A stretch of DNA of 64,000 nucleotides, taken from Saccharococcus thermophilus. Its GTDB lineage: Bacteria > Bacillota > Bacilli > Bacillales > Anoxybacillaceae. Below are positions 40,294 through 49,817 of this stretch, piece by piece; the first letter of the stretch is position 1; the number at the start of each line of letters is the position of its first letter. The notes under the pieces are model-generated. The model was not told the DNA's origin. It saw only the letters and a program-made list of their open reading frames with translations, and ran no database searches. The DNA lies in contig NZ_JAASRS010000001.1 in the NCBI RefSeq assembly GCF_011761475.1, positions 558,001-622,000 of the forward strand. The letters are read 5' to 3'. The translations under genes were made by a program, and so were the position numbers.

Positions 40294-41592
40294 ATGGAAA
40301 AGCCAATCTTAGTCGGATTATTAGGATTAGGTACGGTTGGAAGCGGAGTTGTAAAAATTATTGAGAACCACCAAGAGCGGCTAATGCATCAAGTAGGATG
40401 TCCGGTGCAAATCAAAAAAATCCTTGTCCGGGATATATATAAAAAGCGGGATGTTCAGGTCGATCCATCGCTGTTGACCACGAACGCGACAGACGTCATT
40501 GATGATCCGGAGATTGACGTGATTATCGAGGTGATGGGCGGAATTGAAGAAACGCGGCAATATTTGCTGCGGGCGCTACGGCAAGGAAAGCATGTTGTGA
40601 CGGCTAATAAAGATTTAATGGCTTTGTATGGATCAGAACTGTTAAGCGTAGCGGTGGAACACCATTGTGACTTGTTCTACGAAGCAAGCGTTGCGGGGGG
40701 CATCCCAATTTTACGCAGCCTTGTTGACGGTCTCGCCTCTGATCGCATTACGAAAATGATGGGAATTGTCAACGGCACAACGAACTATATTTTGACGAAA
40801 ATGTGCAAACACGGGGCTTCTTATGAGGACGCGCTGGCAGAAGCGCAAGCGCTCGGGTATGCCGAAGCGGATCCAACCGCGGATGTGGAAGGATTAGATG
40901 CAGCGCGGAAAATGGCGATTTTAGCACGGCTTGGCTTTTCGATGAACATTGATTTAGAAGACGTGCAAGTCAAGGGAATTACATCGATTACGGAAGAAGA
41001 CCTTAATTACGGAAAGCGTTTGGGCTATACCATGAAATTAATTGGCATTGCCCATCGGGAGGGAAACAAAGTAGAAGTCAGCGTCCAGCCAACCTTTCTT
41101 CCGGACTCGCATCCGCTCGCCTCGGTTAATGACGAATTCAACGCCATTTATGTCTACGGCGAAGCGGTTGGCGAAACGATGTTTTATGGACCGGGAGCGG
41201 GTAGCTTGCCAACGGCGACGGCGGTCGTGTCTGATTTAGTGGCTGTCATGAAAAATATGCGCTTAAGGGCAAATGGATATAACGCCGTTGCTCCGCAATA
41301 CGAAAAACAATTAAAATCTCCAGCGGAAATTTTCTCGAAATATTTTTTGCGCATTCATGTCAAAGACCAAGTGGGCGCGTTTGCGAAAATTACAACCCTA
41401 TTTTCCGAACGTGGCGTGAGTTTTGAGAAAATTTTGCAATTACCGCTAAAAGACAATAACCTTGCGGAAATTGTTATTGTGACGCACCGCGCCTCGCAGC
41501 AAGATTATGAAGAAATTTTGCAGCAATTGCGCGATTTAGAAATCGTTCATGAAGTGAAAAGTTCGTATCGCGTTGAAGGAGAGGGAAAATGA
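40294..41592 (+). CDS. hom: Homoserine dehydrogenase
   Basis: A 432-residue enzyme reducing aspartate semialdehyde to homoserine, the branch leading to threonine and methionine. It has the NAD-binding [12 protein letters not shown], the catalytic region [14 protein letters not shown], and a C-terminal ACT domain (about 350-430), the usual site of feedback by threonine. The ATG at 40294 follows GGGCGGGGGAAT. The stop overlaps thrC (ATGA). Confidence 0.97.
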   Translation: MEKPILVGLLGLGTVGSGVVKIIENHQERLMHQVGCPVQIKKILVRDIYKKRDVQVDPSLLTTNATDVIDDPEIDVIIEVMGGIEETRQYLLRALRQGKHVVTANKDLMALYGSELLSVAVEHHCDLFYEASVAGGIPILRSLVDGLASDRITKMMGIVNGTTNYILTKMCKHGASYEDALAEAQALGYAEADPTADVEGLDAARKMAILARLGFSMNIDLEDVQVKGITSITEEDLNYGKRLGYTMKLIGIAHREGNKVEVSVQPTFLPDSHPLASVNDEFNAIYVYGEAVGETMFYGPGAGSLPTATAVVSDLVAVMKNMRLRANGYNAVAPQYEKQLKSPAEIFSKYFLRIHVKDQVGAFAKITTLFSERGVSFEKILQLPLKDNNLAEIVIVTHRASQQDYEEILQQLRDLEIVHEVKSSYRVEGEGK

Positions 41593-42653
41593 TGGCATGG
41601 AAAGGATTGCTGCAAGAATATCGTGCATTTTTGCCCATCAATGAAACGACGCCGCTGCTTTCGTTAAATGAAGGCAATACGCCGCTCATTCCGCTGCTGC
41701 GTTTATCGGAAGAGCTAGGAATCGAACTGTATGTGAAAGTCGAAGGAGCCAATCCGACGGGCTCGTTTAAGGATCGCGGAATGGTGATGGCGGTGGCAAA
41801 AGCGAAAGAAGCCGGCAGTCATACCATTATTTGCGCTTCGACAGGCAATACATCCGCCTCCGCCGCCGCCTACGCGGCAAGAGCAGGTATGCGTTGTATT
41901 GTCGTCATTCCAAACGGTAAAATTGCGATGGGAAAACTGGCGCAGGCGGTCATGTATGGCGCCGAGATTTTCGCGATTGACGGCAACTTTGATGAAGCGC
42001 TGAAAATGGTGCGCCGTCTCAGCGATATGGCGCCGATTACTCTTGTCAATTCTGTCAATCCATACCGCATTGAAGGGCAGAAAACGGCGGCGTTTGAAAT
42101 TTGCGACCAGCTCGGCCAAGCACCGGATGTGCTGGCGATTCCTGTCGGCAACGCGGGCAATATCACGGCGTATTGGAAAGGATTTAAAGAGTATCATGCA
42201 GCAAAACAAACCGGGCTTCCGCAAATGCGCGGGTTTGAAGCGGAAGGAGCGGCGGCGATTGTCCGCAATCAAGTCATTGAAAATCCGGAAACGGTGGCGA
42301 CGGCGATTCGCATTGGCAATCCAGCCAGCTGGGAAAAAGCGGTTCAAGCGGCCGCAGAATCGCATGGAAAAATTGATGAAGTGTCCGATGCGGAGATTTT
42401 AGCCGCGTATAAGCTGCTGGCAAGAAAAGAAGGGATTTTTGCGGAGCCTGCCTCTTGCGCAGCGATTGCTGGAGTCATCAAACAGCGGAAGCGCAATGAA
42501 ATTGAAAAAGGCAGCACCGTTGTCGCGGTTCTAACCGGAAATGGTTTAAAAGACCCAGCCATTGCGATGGAAACGGCGGAAATCGAACCAGTGGTGCTTC
42601 CGAATGATGAGACGATCGTGCTTGAACATCTCCAAGGAGTTGTCCATTCATGA
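41589..42653 (+). CDS. thrC: Threonine synthase
   Basis: A 354-residue PLP enzyme that converts O-phosphohomoserine to threonine. The PLP lysine is in [11 protein letters not shown], and the phosphate-binding loop is PVGNAGNIT. Two ATG codons stand at the start (41589 and 41592); the first overlaps the hom stop. The 3' end overlaps thrB by 4 bases. Confidence 0.96.
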   Translation: MMAWKGLLQEYRAFLPINETTPLLSLNEGNTPLIPLLRLSEELGIELYVKVEGANPTGSFKDRGMVMAVAKAKEAGSHTIICASTGNTSASAAAYAARAGMRCIVVIPNGKIAMGKLAQAVMYGAEIFAIDGNFDEALKMVRRLSDMAPITLVNSVNPYRIEGQKTAAFEICDQLGQAPDVLAIPVGNAGNITAYWKGFKEYHAAKQTGLPQMRGFEAEGAAAIVRNQVIENPETVATAIRIGNPASWEKAVQAAAESHGKIDEVSDAEILAAYKLLARKEGIFAEPASCAAIAGVIKQRKRNEIEKGSTVVAVLTGNGLKDPAIAMETAEIEPVVLPNDETIVLEHLQGVVHS

Positions 42654-43564
42654 AAGAAGATGGGATGTTAAAAATTATCGTGCCCGCTAGCACAGCAAAC
42701 CTGGGACCCGGCTTTGATTCGGTTGGTCTTGCCGTCTCTCGCTATTTGACATTAGAAGTCAGGCCGGCAGGGGAATGGAAGTTTATTCCTCGCACTCCGG
42801 AAGTAAAGACCATTCCACAAGGGAAGGAAAATTTAATTTATCAAGTGGCAGAGCAAGTTGCGGACATGTATGGATATACGTTGCCAAGCTGCTCGGTAGA
42901 TGTATACAGCAATATTCCTTTTACGCGCGGTTTGGGAAGCAGCGCGGCAGCGGTCGTCGCCGGAATTGAACTGGCTGACGCGCTTGTTGGTTTGGCGCTG
43001 ACGCTCGAGCAAAAAATGCGGCTGGCCAGCTGCTACGAAGGGCATCCCGATAATGTCGGCGCTTCTTTATATGGGGGGCTTGTCATCGGCTGTCACCGTA
43101 AGCAAGAGACGGATATCGTCCATATTCCCGATATCCAGTTGGATTTAGTTGCTGTCATTCCAGACTATGAATTAGAAACAAAAAAAGCGCGAAGCATACT
43201 GCCACAGCTGTTTGAGCGGGAAAAAGCCGTCGAGGCAAGCGCGGTCAGCAACGTATTGGTTGCGGCGCTATTAACGAAAAATTGGGAGCTTGCCGGCAAA
43301 ATGATGGCTGCCGATTTGTTTCATCAGCCGTACCGGAAAGAATTGGTTCCGCAACTATCGCTTGTAGAGACGCTGGCAGTAGAGTACGGGGCATTCGGGG
43401 CGGCGTTAAGCGGAGCGGGACCTACCGTTTTAGCCTTTACCGAGCCTGGGAAGGGAGAGTATGTAAAAGAAAAGCTGCTCCCGCATTTTCCAAATTGCTC
43501 CGTTGAATTATTAACGGTAGAACAAAAAGGAAGCCAGGTATACAAACTAGCACTAGAAAAATAA
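42650..43564 (+). CDS. thrB: Homoserine kinase
   Basis: A 304-residue GHMP kinase. [18 protein letters not shown] is the family N-terminus, and the ATP loop is [14 protein letters not shown]. It makes O-phosphohomoserine for ThrC. A second in-frame ATG (42665) gives the commoner start MLKIIVPAS. Last gene of hom-thrC-thrB. Confidence 0.96.
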   Translation: MKEDGMLKIIVPASTANLGPGFDSVGLAVSRYLTLEVRPAGEWKFIPRTPEVKTIPQGKENLIYQVAEQVADMYGYTLPSCSVDVYSNIPFTRGLGSSAAAVVAGIELADALVGLALTLEQKMRLASCYEGHPDNVGASLYGGLVIGCHRKQETDIVHIPDIQLDLVAVIPDYELETKKARSILPQLFEREKAVEASAVSNVLVAALLTKNWELAGKMMAADLFHQPYRKELVPQLSLVETLAVEYGAFGAALSGAGPTVLAFTEPGKGEYVKEKLLPHFPNCSVELLTVEQKGSQVYKLALEK

Positions 43565-43596
43565 CAGCGGTATCCTAAAGGAAACCGCTGTTATTT
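43561..43596. terminator. Bidirectional terminator between thrB and nfu
   Basis: ATAACAGCGGT and ACCGCTGTTAT arms with inner TCC/GGA pairs; convergent genes lie on both sides. Confidence 0.85.
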
Positions 43597-43601
43597 TGGC
43601 A

Positions 43602-43838
43602 TTAAAATACTTGTTCTACTTCCACGATGCCTGGTACTTCTTCTAAAAGTGCGCGCTCAATTCCGGCCTTTAATGTGATCGTGGAGCTTGGGCAGCTTCC
43701 GCATGCGCCAAGAAGACGCAATTTAACAACACCGTCTTCGACGTCAATTAATTCGCAGTCCCCACCGTCTCGGAGTAAAAACGGACGCAGTTTATCTAAA
43801 ACTTCTTGCACTTGCTCTTTAATTTCTTGATCGGTCAT
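43602..43838 (-). CDS. yutI: NifU C-terminal domain Fe-S carrier (Nfu/YutI)
   Basis: A 78-residue stand-alone Nfu domain. The cluster-binding CxxC is in [15 protein letters not shown]. It carries assembled Fe-S clusters to apo-proteins, complementing the suf operon in this window. AAAGGAGTC precedes the ATG on the minus strand. Confidence 0.93.
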   Translation of the reverse strand: MTDQEIKEQVQEVLDKLRPFLLRDGGDCELIDVEDGVVKLRLLGACGSCPSSTITLKAGIERALLEEVPGIVEVEQVF

Positions 43839-43934
43839 TGTTATCGACTCCTTTCTTTAATTTTATTATAATCATGATAAAGAAAAAAATCTAATGATAA
43901 ATTTATTTTTATAAGGTATGAAAGGTGGAAATAT

Positions 43935-44258
43935 ATGACGTTTAAGCAGATAGAAATCTGCGTATATGGTGCAGATATCATTTGTCCGTCTTGTGTACAG
44001 CTGCCTTCTTCGAAAGAAACATATGAGTGGCTGGAAGCGGCGATTAAACGAAAATACCCGGATCAACCGTTTTCCATGACGTATGTCGATATTTTCAACC
44101 CGCCGGAAGATGACGAAGAGAAAAGAGCATTTGCGCAAAAAGTCATCGAAGAAGATTTATTTTACCCCGTTGTTGTGATTGAAGGCGTGATTGTCGGGGA
44201 AGGAAATCCAAAGTTAAAGGCTATTTATGCGGAAATGGAAAAGTACGGCTATCGTTAG
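43935..44258 (+). CDS. yuzD: YuzD-family thioredoxin-like protein
   Basis: A 107-residue protein of the YuzD (DUF1462) family with thioredoxin-like fold. It begins MTFKQIEICVYGADIICPSC; the CPSC pair is a likely redox site. It is divergent from nfu, and AAAGGTGG precedes the ATG. Function unknown; a link to Fe-S or disulfide handling is only contextual. Confidence 0.82.
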   Translation: MTFKQIEICVYGADIICPSCVQLPSSKETYEWLEAAIKRKYPDQPFSMTYVDIFNPPEDDEEKRAFAQKVIEEDLFYPVVVIEGVIVGEGNPKLKAIYAEMEKYGYR

Positions 44259-44260
44259 GA

Positions 44261-44293
44261 AAAAGGGATCTTTGCTGAAAAGATCCCTTTTTT
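44261..44293 (+). terminator. Terminator after yuzD
   Basis: AAAGGGATCTTT / AAGATCCCTTTTTT stem-loop. Confidence 0.9.
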
Positions 44294-44296
44294 CTG

Positions 44297-45367
44297 TTAA
44301 TAACCGTTATGGTATTTATACATCCATAATACCCCTGATTTGAGCAAGCGAGGAACCCTGCCAGTAATCGGGCGATCGGCAAGCAGCCCGAATCCGTGTT
44401 TTTTGCCGAGAGAGCCGAGAATTCCTTTCAGTTTAATCGGCGGAAATTCGCTTGGCGGCTCTTCCCCGTTCCAGCGCTTTTGCAATACTTGAACGATTTG
44501 TTCCGCCTGACCTTCGGCAAGCTGCGCGCTCGGAGAATGCGGCAAGCTTGCGCAATCGCCAACAACGTATACGTTTTCATAGCCAGGAATATGGTGCTGT
44601 TTCGTTAAAATGATGCGTCCTTGCTTATCTTTTTCCACCGGAAGCTCACGGACCACTCGATTCGGCTGAATCCCAGCTGTCCAAACGATCACATCGCAAT
44701 GAACCGGTTGATCGTGATTGTATAGCGTCTGTTCTTCCACCTTTGTCACGTTCGAACAGCGGACGATTTCAATATCATGTTCGTTAAACCAGCTTTCCAC
44801 ATAGTCGCTGAGCCGTTTCGGAAACATCGGCAAAATGCGTTCACCACGGTCAAACAGCTTAATGTGCAAATCCGGCCGGCTTTCCGCTAATTCGCTGGCT
44901 AATTCAACGCCGCTTAATCCGGCGCCGACAATGCCAACGATAGCGTCAGGCGGCAGATTGTTTAACGCTTCATAGGCCGCGCGCGCTTTTTCAATCGATT
45001 GAATGCTATGCGTGAATGTTTCTGCCCCTGGAACGCCGTGGTACTTATCTTCGCATCCTAATCCAATGACTAAATCGTCATAGGAAATGCTGCTTCCATC
45101 TTGCAATTGCACCTGTTGCTTTTCGAGATCGATGTGTACGACTTCGCCGAAACGATAGGTGAGACGCGGATGTTCTGGAAATGGAACACGAATATGATGG
45201 TCGCTAATCGTGCCTGCCGCAAGTGCATAATACTCTGTTTTTAAACAATGATATGGAATACGGTCGACGAGGGTAATATGAACATCTTCCGGTAAATGGT
45301 TCGGGAGGAGGCGTTGCAAAATTCGCATGTTTCCATATCCTCCGCCAAGCAATACAAGATGTCTCAT
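44297..45367 (-). CDS. yutJ: NDH-2-like NAD(P)H dehydrogenase YutJ
   Basis: A 356-residue FAD-dependent oxidoreductase of the type II NADH dehydrogenase family. The N-terminal FAD motif is LVLLGGGYGNMRIL, the NADH-binding motif is GIVGAGLSGVELASEL, and the second FAD motif is VYVVGDCASL. The ATG at 45367 has AAAGGGGAT ahead; an upstream in-frame extension is unlikely. It has no amphipathic or membrane tail that I can see. The electron acceptor is unknown. Confidence 0.87.
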   Translation of the reverse strand: MRHLVLLGGGYGNMRILQRLLPNHLPEDVHITLVDRIPYHCLKTEYYALAAGTISDHHIRVPFPEHPRLTYRFGEVVHIDLEKQQVQLQDGSSISYDDLVIGLGCEDKYHGVPGAETFTHSIQSIEKARAAYEALNNLPPDAIVGIVGAGLSGVELASELAESRPDLHIKLFDRGERILPMFPKRLSDYVESWFNEHDIEIVRCSNVTKVEEQTLYNHDQPVHCDVIVWTAGIQPNRVVRELPVEKDKQGRIILTKQHHIPGYENVYVVGDCASLPHSPSAQLAEGQAEQIVQVLQKRWNGEEPPSEFPPIKLKGILGSLGKKHGFGLLADRPITGRVPRLLKSGVLWMYKYHNGY

Positions 45368-45559
45368 CGTAAAAATCCCCTTTGATGATTTTATCAAGCG
45401 CAAAATGCCATAAAAAAGTATAACGGAATTGTGACAAAATAACAACAATTTTGTCATAAGAATTGGCAAATTGCTATCCCATTTATAAATGAAGTGTATC
45501 GTTTGACGTTGGCGAAAAAAATCGTTACGATGAAAGGCAGTGGGAAGGTGAGAAAAGCA

Positions 45560-45799
45560 ATGATTAAGCCAATTATTGAGTTTTGCATTAGCAATTTGGC
45601 GAGCGGATCGCAAAAAGCGTTAGAAATATTAGAAAAAGATCCTAATTTAGATATTATTGAGTATAGCTGCCTCAGTTACTGCACCCAGTGTGCAGAAAAA
45701 CTTTTCGCTTTAGTAAATGGGGAGTTTGTCAGCGGGGAAACTCCTGAACAATTAGTGGAAAACATTTACCGCTACTTAGAGGAAAACCCGATGTTTTAA
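45560..45799 (+). CDS. yuzB: YuzB-family (DUF1450) protein
   Basis: A 79-residue protein beginning [18 protein letters not shown]. It has [23 protein letters not shown], a cysteine-rich core as in the YuzB family. GGGAAGGTG lies before the ATG at 45560. It is divergent from yutJ. Cysteine spacing suggests a thioredoxin-like or metal-binding fold, but no role is known. Confidence 0.85.
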   Translation: MIKPIIEFCISNLASGSQKALEILEKDPNLDIIEYSCLSYCTQCAEKLFALVNGEFVSGETPEQLVENIYRYLEENPMF

Positions 45800-45818
45800 C
45801 GATAAACGCTGGTCAAAA

Positions 45819-45850
45819 AAAAGAGGATGTCTCACGCGACATCCTCTTTC
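45819..45850 (+). terminator. Terminator after yuzB
   Basis: AAAGAGGATGTC / GACATCCTCTTT perfect 12-bp stem. Confidence 0.9.
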
Positions 45851-45942
45851 AAAGAGTATATGAAAAAACGGGGGATATTCTCATTGTGTCCCATTTATTT
45901 TTTCTTTATACTTATAGATAAAAAATTTTTTAGGAGGTCGCA

Positions 45943-46797
45943 ATGAATCAGTTTTCGTTTACGAAAATGCATGGACTGGGTAATAGTTATATATATGTCA
46001 ATCTGTTTGAAGAAACGCTTCCCGAGTCATTATTGTCGCCGCTGGCGGTGAAAGTAGCGAACGTAAATACGGGAATCGGGGCGGATGGCATGATTCTTAT
46101 TTGCCCATCGGATATCGCGCCAGTAAAGATGCGGATTTTCAACAGCGACGGTTCGGAAGGAAAAAATTGCGGCAATGGTTTGCGATGTGTTGCCAAATAT
46201 GTCTATGAACACGGCATTGTGCAAGAACCTTCCTTTTTTATTGAGACGTTGTCCGGACTTGTTAAGGCGGAGGTAACCGTAGAAAACGGAATAGTTAACA
46301 GCGTCACGGTCGATATGGGGAAGCCGCGCCTCCAGCGAAGCCAAATCCCGATGGCCGGTCCGGAAGCGGAACGAGTGGTTGCCGAACCGTTTGAAGTGGA
46401 TGGGAAATGGTATGAAATTACAGCCGTTTCGATGGGAAATTCTCATGTTATCTTTTACGTGGATGATATCACAAAAGCGCCGGTAACGACGCTCGGTCCG
46501 ATTGTTGAAAAAGACAAGCGCTTTCCGGAAGGAGTAAATGTCGAATTTGTGGAAGTGGTCAACGACCATGAGCTTCATTTCCGTGTGTGGGAGCGAGGTT
46601 CGGGAGTGACGCAAGCGTGCGGTACAGGGGCGTGTGCCGCGGTCGTTGCTTCCGTCTTAAACGGAAAAACAGCCCGGGATAAAGAGACGCTTGTCCATTT
46701 GGCAGGCGGGGATTTAATCATTACGTGGACGAAGGAAGGAAACGTACGGATGACAGGACCGGCGGAAACGATTTGCACGGGTGTATATTATTATTAA
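45943..46797 (+). CDS. dapF: Diaminopimelate epimerase
   Basis: A 284-residue enzyme converting LL- to meso-diaminopimelate for lysine and peptidoglycan. The two catalytic cysteines are in KNCGNGLRC and QACGTGACA. The opening [15 protein letters not shown] matches the family, although the usual GND is GNS here. TTAGGAGGTCGCA precedes the ATG. Confidence 0.95.
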   Translation: MNQFSFTKMHGLGNSYIYVNLFEETLPESLLSPLAVKVANVNTGIGADGMILICPSDIAPVKMRIFNSDGSEGKNCGNGLRCVAKYVYEHGIVQEPSFFIETLSGLVKAEVTVENGIVNSVTVDMGKPRLQRSQIPMAGPEAERVVAEPFEVDGKWYEITAVSMGNSHVIFYVDDITKAPVTTLGPIVEKDKRFPEGVNVEFVEVVNDHELHFRVWERGSGVTQACGTGACAAVVASVLNGKTARDKETLVHLAGGDLIITWTKEGNVRMTGPAETICTGVYYY

Positions 46798-46854
46798 TGT
46801 TTGTGCGATCACCGGAGAAATCAGTATACTATAATAAAAGAAGGAGGGATACGC

Positions 46855-47217
46855 ATGTCGGATATTATTACATTGACAGAAGCGGCGGCGTTTCAAATTA
46901 AAGACATGATGAAAGAGCAGGAGGAAGAAGGTGCATACCTTCGCGTCGGTGTCAAAGGCGGCGGCTGCAGCGGGCTATCGTACGGAATGGGATTTGAGCA
47001 CGAACGTCATGAGGATGATTATGAATTCGAGCAACATGGCATTAAAATTTTAGTGGATAAAGAAAGCGCCCCGATTTTGCAAGGAACGGTCATTGACTAT
47101 AAACAATCGTTGCTCGGCGGCGGTTTTACGATTAACAATCCAAACGCGATTGCCACATGCGGCTGCGGTTCGTCGTTTAGAACAGCAACGAACGCCGGGA
47201 CGCCGGAACAATGTTAA
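46855..47217 (+). CDS. yutM: A-type Fe-S cluster carrier YutM (ErpA/IscA-like)
   Basis: A 120-residue HesB/IscA-type protein with the three cluster ligands in GGGCSGLSYGM and ATCGCGSSF. It should deliver Fe-S clusters downstream of SufBCD. The ATG at 46855 follows AAGGAGGGATACGC; the upstream in-frame extension has no site. A terminator follows. Confidence 0.93.
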   Translation: MSDIITLTEAAAFQIKDMMKEQEEEGAYLRVGVKGGGCSGLSYGMGFEHERHEDDYEFEQHGIKILVDKESAPILQGTVIDYKQSLLGGGFTINNPNAIATCGCGSSFRTATNAGTPEQC

Positions 47218-47276
47218 ACAGTTGGTGATATATCCAGTTTTTTAGGGGATTATTCCGTTCCATAAAAGGTAATTAA

Positions 47277-47309
47277 AAATATCCCCCTCACTAATGTGGG
47301 GGATATTTT
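47277..47309 (+). terminator. Terminator after yutM
   Basis: AAATATCCCCC / GGGGGATATTT with a short loop and trailing T. Confidence 0.88.
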
Positions 47310-47316
47310 ATTTATC

Positions 47317-47469
47317 TTATGCAAGTTCTTTTCTATTGGGAGCAAGTGGTGGCTGTTCTAACCACTTGTTTTTCACCATAATATCAAACCAGTTTTTGGT
47401 AATTATTAGATTTTTCGACCAACTAAAAAGAGAACGACTAATCATATCGCTCTCTTGGTATGGCTTATA
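47317..47469 (-). pseudogene. Fragment resembling a DUF3231/CotF-like spore coat protein C-terminus
   Basis: The minus strand is open for 50 codons and ends FDIMVKNKWLEQPPLAP then NRKELA. This resembles the conserved end of DUF3231 and CotF-like proteins (a tryptophan-Leu/Met-Glu-Gln-Pro-Pro tail). It is preceded by an in-frame stop and has no ribosome-binding site, so it is a remnant of a longer gene. It begins 17 bases after the RDD gene, which may have been joined to it by the deletion. Confidence 0.45.
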
Positions 47470-47486
47470 CTAGGTTTTTATCAATT

Positions 47487-48026
47487 TTAATGGTTTCTTT
47501 TTACAACAAGACACCCAGTAATCATATCGTGTAAAGCCTGTTTTTTCCCCGTGAAACCGGCCATCATAAATCCAACAAGAAAAATTAAAGCGGAAAATAA
47601 TTTGCTGAAATTTCTTCCTGTAGCACGCCAAAAAGAAATGGGATTTCCATGAAGGTCCGTGACTTTGATACCGACAATCTTTTTCCCTAGCGTTCCTTGT
47701 ACGGGCGAGCTTTCCATGATGGCAAAATACAACCAAGTTCCCACGGATAACAGGAGATTTACCAAAGCATCTATTATCAGTATAGATTCATCTGTAATAT
47801 CTGGGTTAGAAATCCCTATAGCAAAAAAAACAATAAAGACCAACACAAAAGAAACAGCAAACACAATCATATAATCCAAAAGGTACGCCGCCATTCGTAA
47901 CCAAAAACCTGCATATTTCGTTGTTAGGGTGGTCATCGATTGATTGAGATTGTTCATTGGATGGCCACATGATTGACAAAAGTTCGCATCATCTGCATTT
48001 TCCGTGCCACACTTTTGACAAAACAT
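47487..48026 (-). CDS. Zinc-ribbon RDD-family membrane protein
   Basis: A 179-residue protein. The N-terminus is a zinc ribbon with two CxxC pairs (MFCQKCGTENADDANFCQSCG). The RDD domain follows, with about three transmembrane helices and motifs FWLRMAAYLLDYMIV and GTLGKKIVGIKV. RDD proteins may act in ion or osmolyte transport, but no substrate is known here. AGAGGGAATG lies 5' of the ATG. It is not part of the conserved yut order and may be a later insertion. Confidence 0.82.
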   Translation of the reverse strand: MFCQKCGTENADDANFCQSCGHPMNNLNQSMTTLTTKYAGFWLRMAAYLLDYMIVFAVSFVLVFIVFFAIGISNPDITDESILIIDALVNLLLSVGTWLYFAIMESSPVQGTLGKKIVGIKVTDLHGNPISFWRATGRNFSKLFSALIFLVGFMMAGFTGKKQALHDMITGCLVVKRNH

Positions 48027-48052
48027 AACTATTCATTCCCTCTTTTCGTGTA

Positions 48053-48223
48053 TTAATCCTGAAACATACTACCGATAACAATCATCAAAACCCATAAAGC
48101 CAAGTACGCCGCCAGAGCGAGGTGTTTGATTAATAATGAAAGGGAAAATCCCGCTAATCCATAAACTTGTAAAAATACCATAAACAATATATTATTGCTT
48201 GACGAGACTATTATATTAGGCAT
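48053..48223 (-). CDS. Possible small membrane protein or gene remnant
   Basis: A 56-codon open frame, MPNIIVSSSNNILFMVFLQVY onward, with two hydrophobic stretches and the ending IGSMFQD. It lies 26 bases upstream of the RDD gene in the same direction. There is no good ribosome-binding site before the ATG. It may be a decayed membrane-protein end rather than a gene. The rest of 48224-48460 holds no gene I can support. Confidence 0.3.
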   Translation of the reverse strand: MPNIIVSSSNNILFMVFLQVYGLAGFSLSLLIKHLALAAYLALWVLMIVIGSMFQD

Positions 48224-48460
48224 CGAGTATTAAAATGACTTTTTGTAAGGAGTTTTTTATTGGCTTTAAAGCGAAAAAAGCGGGCAAGTAGAGGTGTAAA
48301 CGATAAGCCATACTCGAAGTTGACGTTAGGCCCAACTCTTTGATTTAGTTATCGCTGGAAACGGGGAGAAGAAGATGAAAATGGAAATAAAAAGAGTAGT
48401 CACCATGATTCACCTCAAGTTTATTATTACGCTGGCAGGATATATTGATACTTACAAAAA

Positions 48461-48503
48461 AGAGAGTGTCCCCAAAGTAACTGTTTTTGGGACACTCTCT
48501 TTC
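48461..48503 (-). terminator. Terminator after the ferredoxin-NADP reductase gene
   Basis: GAGAGTGTCCC / GGGACACTCTC 11-bp stem with a 17-base loop. It lies 23 bases beyond the stop of the minus-strand gene. Confidence 0.75.
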
Positions 48504-48525
48504 ATTTGCAAAGATGCTTGGAAAA

Positions 48526-49518
48526 CTAGAACAACGAAGTGGAATGGGCTGGCTGCATTCTTGCCGTTGGGTCGATATACGTTTTTGCGCTGCTGATCGC
48601 GATCGGTGCTTCGCCGAAGCCGCAAGCGATCAGTTTGATTTTGCCCTCATATGTGCAAATGTCTCCAGCTGCGTAAACGCCAGGAATGTTTGTTTCCATT
48701 TTCGAATTGACTTTAATCGAGTTTTTCTCAATTTCGAGCCCCCAATTTTTAATCGGTCCAAGCGAAGAAATAAAACCATAGTTCACAATGACTGCATCTA
48801 CTTCAACCGTTTCCTTTGCTCCATCTTTCACATTCTCCAATACGACTTGACGAATACCGTCTTCATCACCGATTAATTTTACAGGGACGAATGGAGTTTT
48901 GACATTCACCTTTGAATTCATTAATGATTCCACACTATGTTCATGGGCGCGGAATTTATCACGGCGATGGACAATGGTGACGCTCTCCGCGATCGGCTCA
49001 AGCATCAGCGACCAGTCAACTGCCGAATCTCCGCCGCCGCAGACGAGCACGCGTTTCCCTTGAAATGGATTTAAATCGCTGATAAAGTAATGCAGATTTT
49101 TTCCTTCATATTGCGAGGCGTTTTCTAGCTCGAGGCGCCGAGGCTGAAACGCGCCGTTTCCCGCCGTAATAATTACTGTTTTGGAATAATGTATTTCTTG
49201 GTTTGTCGCTAATTTAAAAATGCCGTCTGCTAATTTCTCTAACGTTTCTACCGATTGTCCTAAGCAGACGGTTGGTGAGAATTTCTCCATTTGTTCTTTT
49301 AGCTGATTCACTAATTCTTGAGCGCGAATTTTTGGGAATCCAGCGACATCATATATGTATTTTTCAGGATAAAGGGCAGCCAACTGTCCGCCTAATTGTG
49401 GCAAACTTTCGATAATTTTGACGCTCATTTGCCGCAATCCGCCGTAAAAAGCCGCAAACAATCCGATTGGTCCGCCGCCTATAATAGTGACATCATATAC
49501 TTTTTGGTCCTCTTTCAT
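48526..49518 (-). CDS. yumC: Ferredoxin-NADP+ reductase, type 2 (YumC)
   Basis: A 330-residue thioredoxin-reductase-like flavoprotein without a redox CxxC, as expected for the YumC type. The FAD motif is [19 protein letters not shown], the NADP motif is [12 protein letters not shown], and the C-terminal FAD motif is [21 protein letters not shown]. The ATG at 49518 has GGGGAGGAAT upstream. It provides electron flow between NADPH and ferredoxin or flavodoxin. Confidence 0.93.
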   Translation of the reverse strand: MKEDQKVYDVTIIGGGPIGLFAAFYGGLRQMSVKIIESLPQLGGQLAALYPEKYIYDVAGFPKIRAQELVNQLKEQMEKFSPTVCLGQSVETLEKLADGIFKLATNQEIHYSKTVIITAGNGAFQPRRLELENASQYEGKNLHYFISDLNPFQGKRVLVCGGGDSAVDWSLMLEPIAESVTIVHRRDKFRAHEHSVESLMNSKVNVKTPFVPVKLIGDEDGIRQVVLENVKDGAKETVEVDAVIVNYGFISSLGPIKNWGLEIEKNSIKVNSKMETNIPGVYAAGDICTYEGKIKLIACGFGEAPIAISSAKTYIDPTARMQPAHSTSLF

Positions 49519-49714
49519 AATCGGTGATTCCTCCCCACAAATTAAAATAACCTTCACCATTTTTATCATACCATAAAAGGCTTTAGTTATTACGGCTATT
49601 TTTTAGCGTTAAAAACATAAAAAACGCTTGAAAAGATTAAAAAAAAGGTCTAATATGTTTTGTGGACGTAATGTTAATTTTTTTTAACAATTATTCGACA
49701 TTTTTTTGTCGGAT

Positions 49715-49734
49715 AAAGTGAATAATTTCACAAA
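49715..49734. promoter_or_regulatory. Candidate Rex operator upstream of yumB
   Basis: GTGAA-TAAT-TTCAC within AAAGTGAATAATTTCACAAA. The half-sites and the 4-base spacer match Rex operators (TTGTGAA-N4-TTCACAA) with two outer mismatches on the left. It lies 84 bases before the yumB start, in a 298-base AT-rich region that otherwise holds no gene. Rex senses NADH/NAD+ and represses NADH dehydrogenases in related bacteria. Confidence 0.55.
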
Positions 49735-49817
49735 CTTTATTCAATAAAAATGTACGTAGTGGTAAAAGCTATAAAAAACAAACGGCAAAAAAACTAAAAA
49801 GGGTGGAAGTGATTCAA

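Noticed and set aside
41715-42365. 216-codon antisense frame inside thrC
   Set aside because: It is a shadow of the high-GC third positions of thrC, with no domain signature; thrC itself is complete.
48260-48343. 27-codon frame starting TTG after TAAGGAG, encoding a Lys/Arg-rich peptide
   Set aside because: The ribosome-binding site is reasonable, but the peptide is too short and unrecognised to support a gene call.
48375-48596. Plus-strand 73-codon frame with a GGGGAG site
   Set aside because: It runs through the yumC terminator hairpin into sequence antisense to yumC; only about 30 codons precede the hairpin and they match nothing I know.
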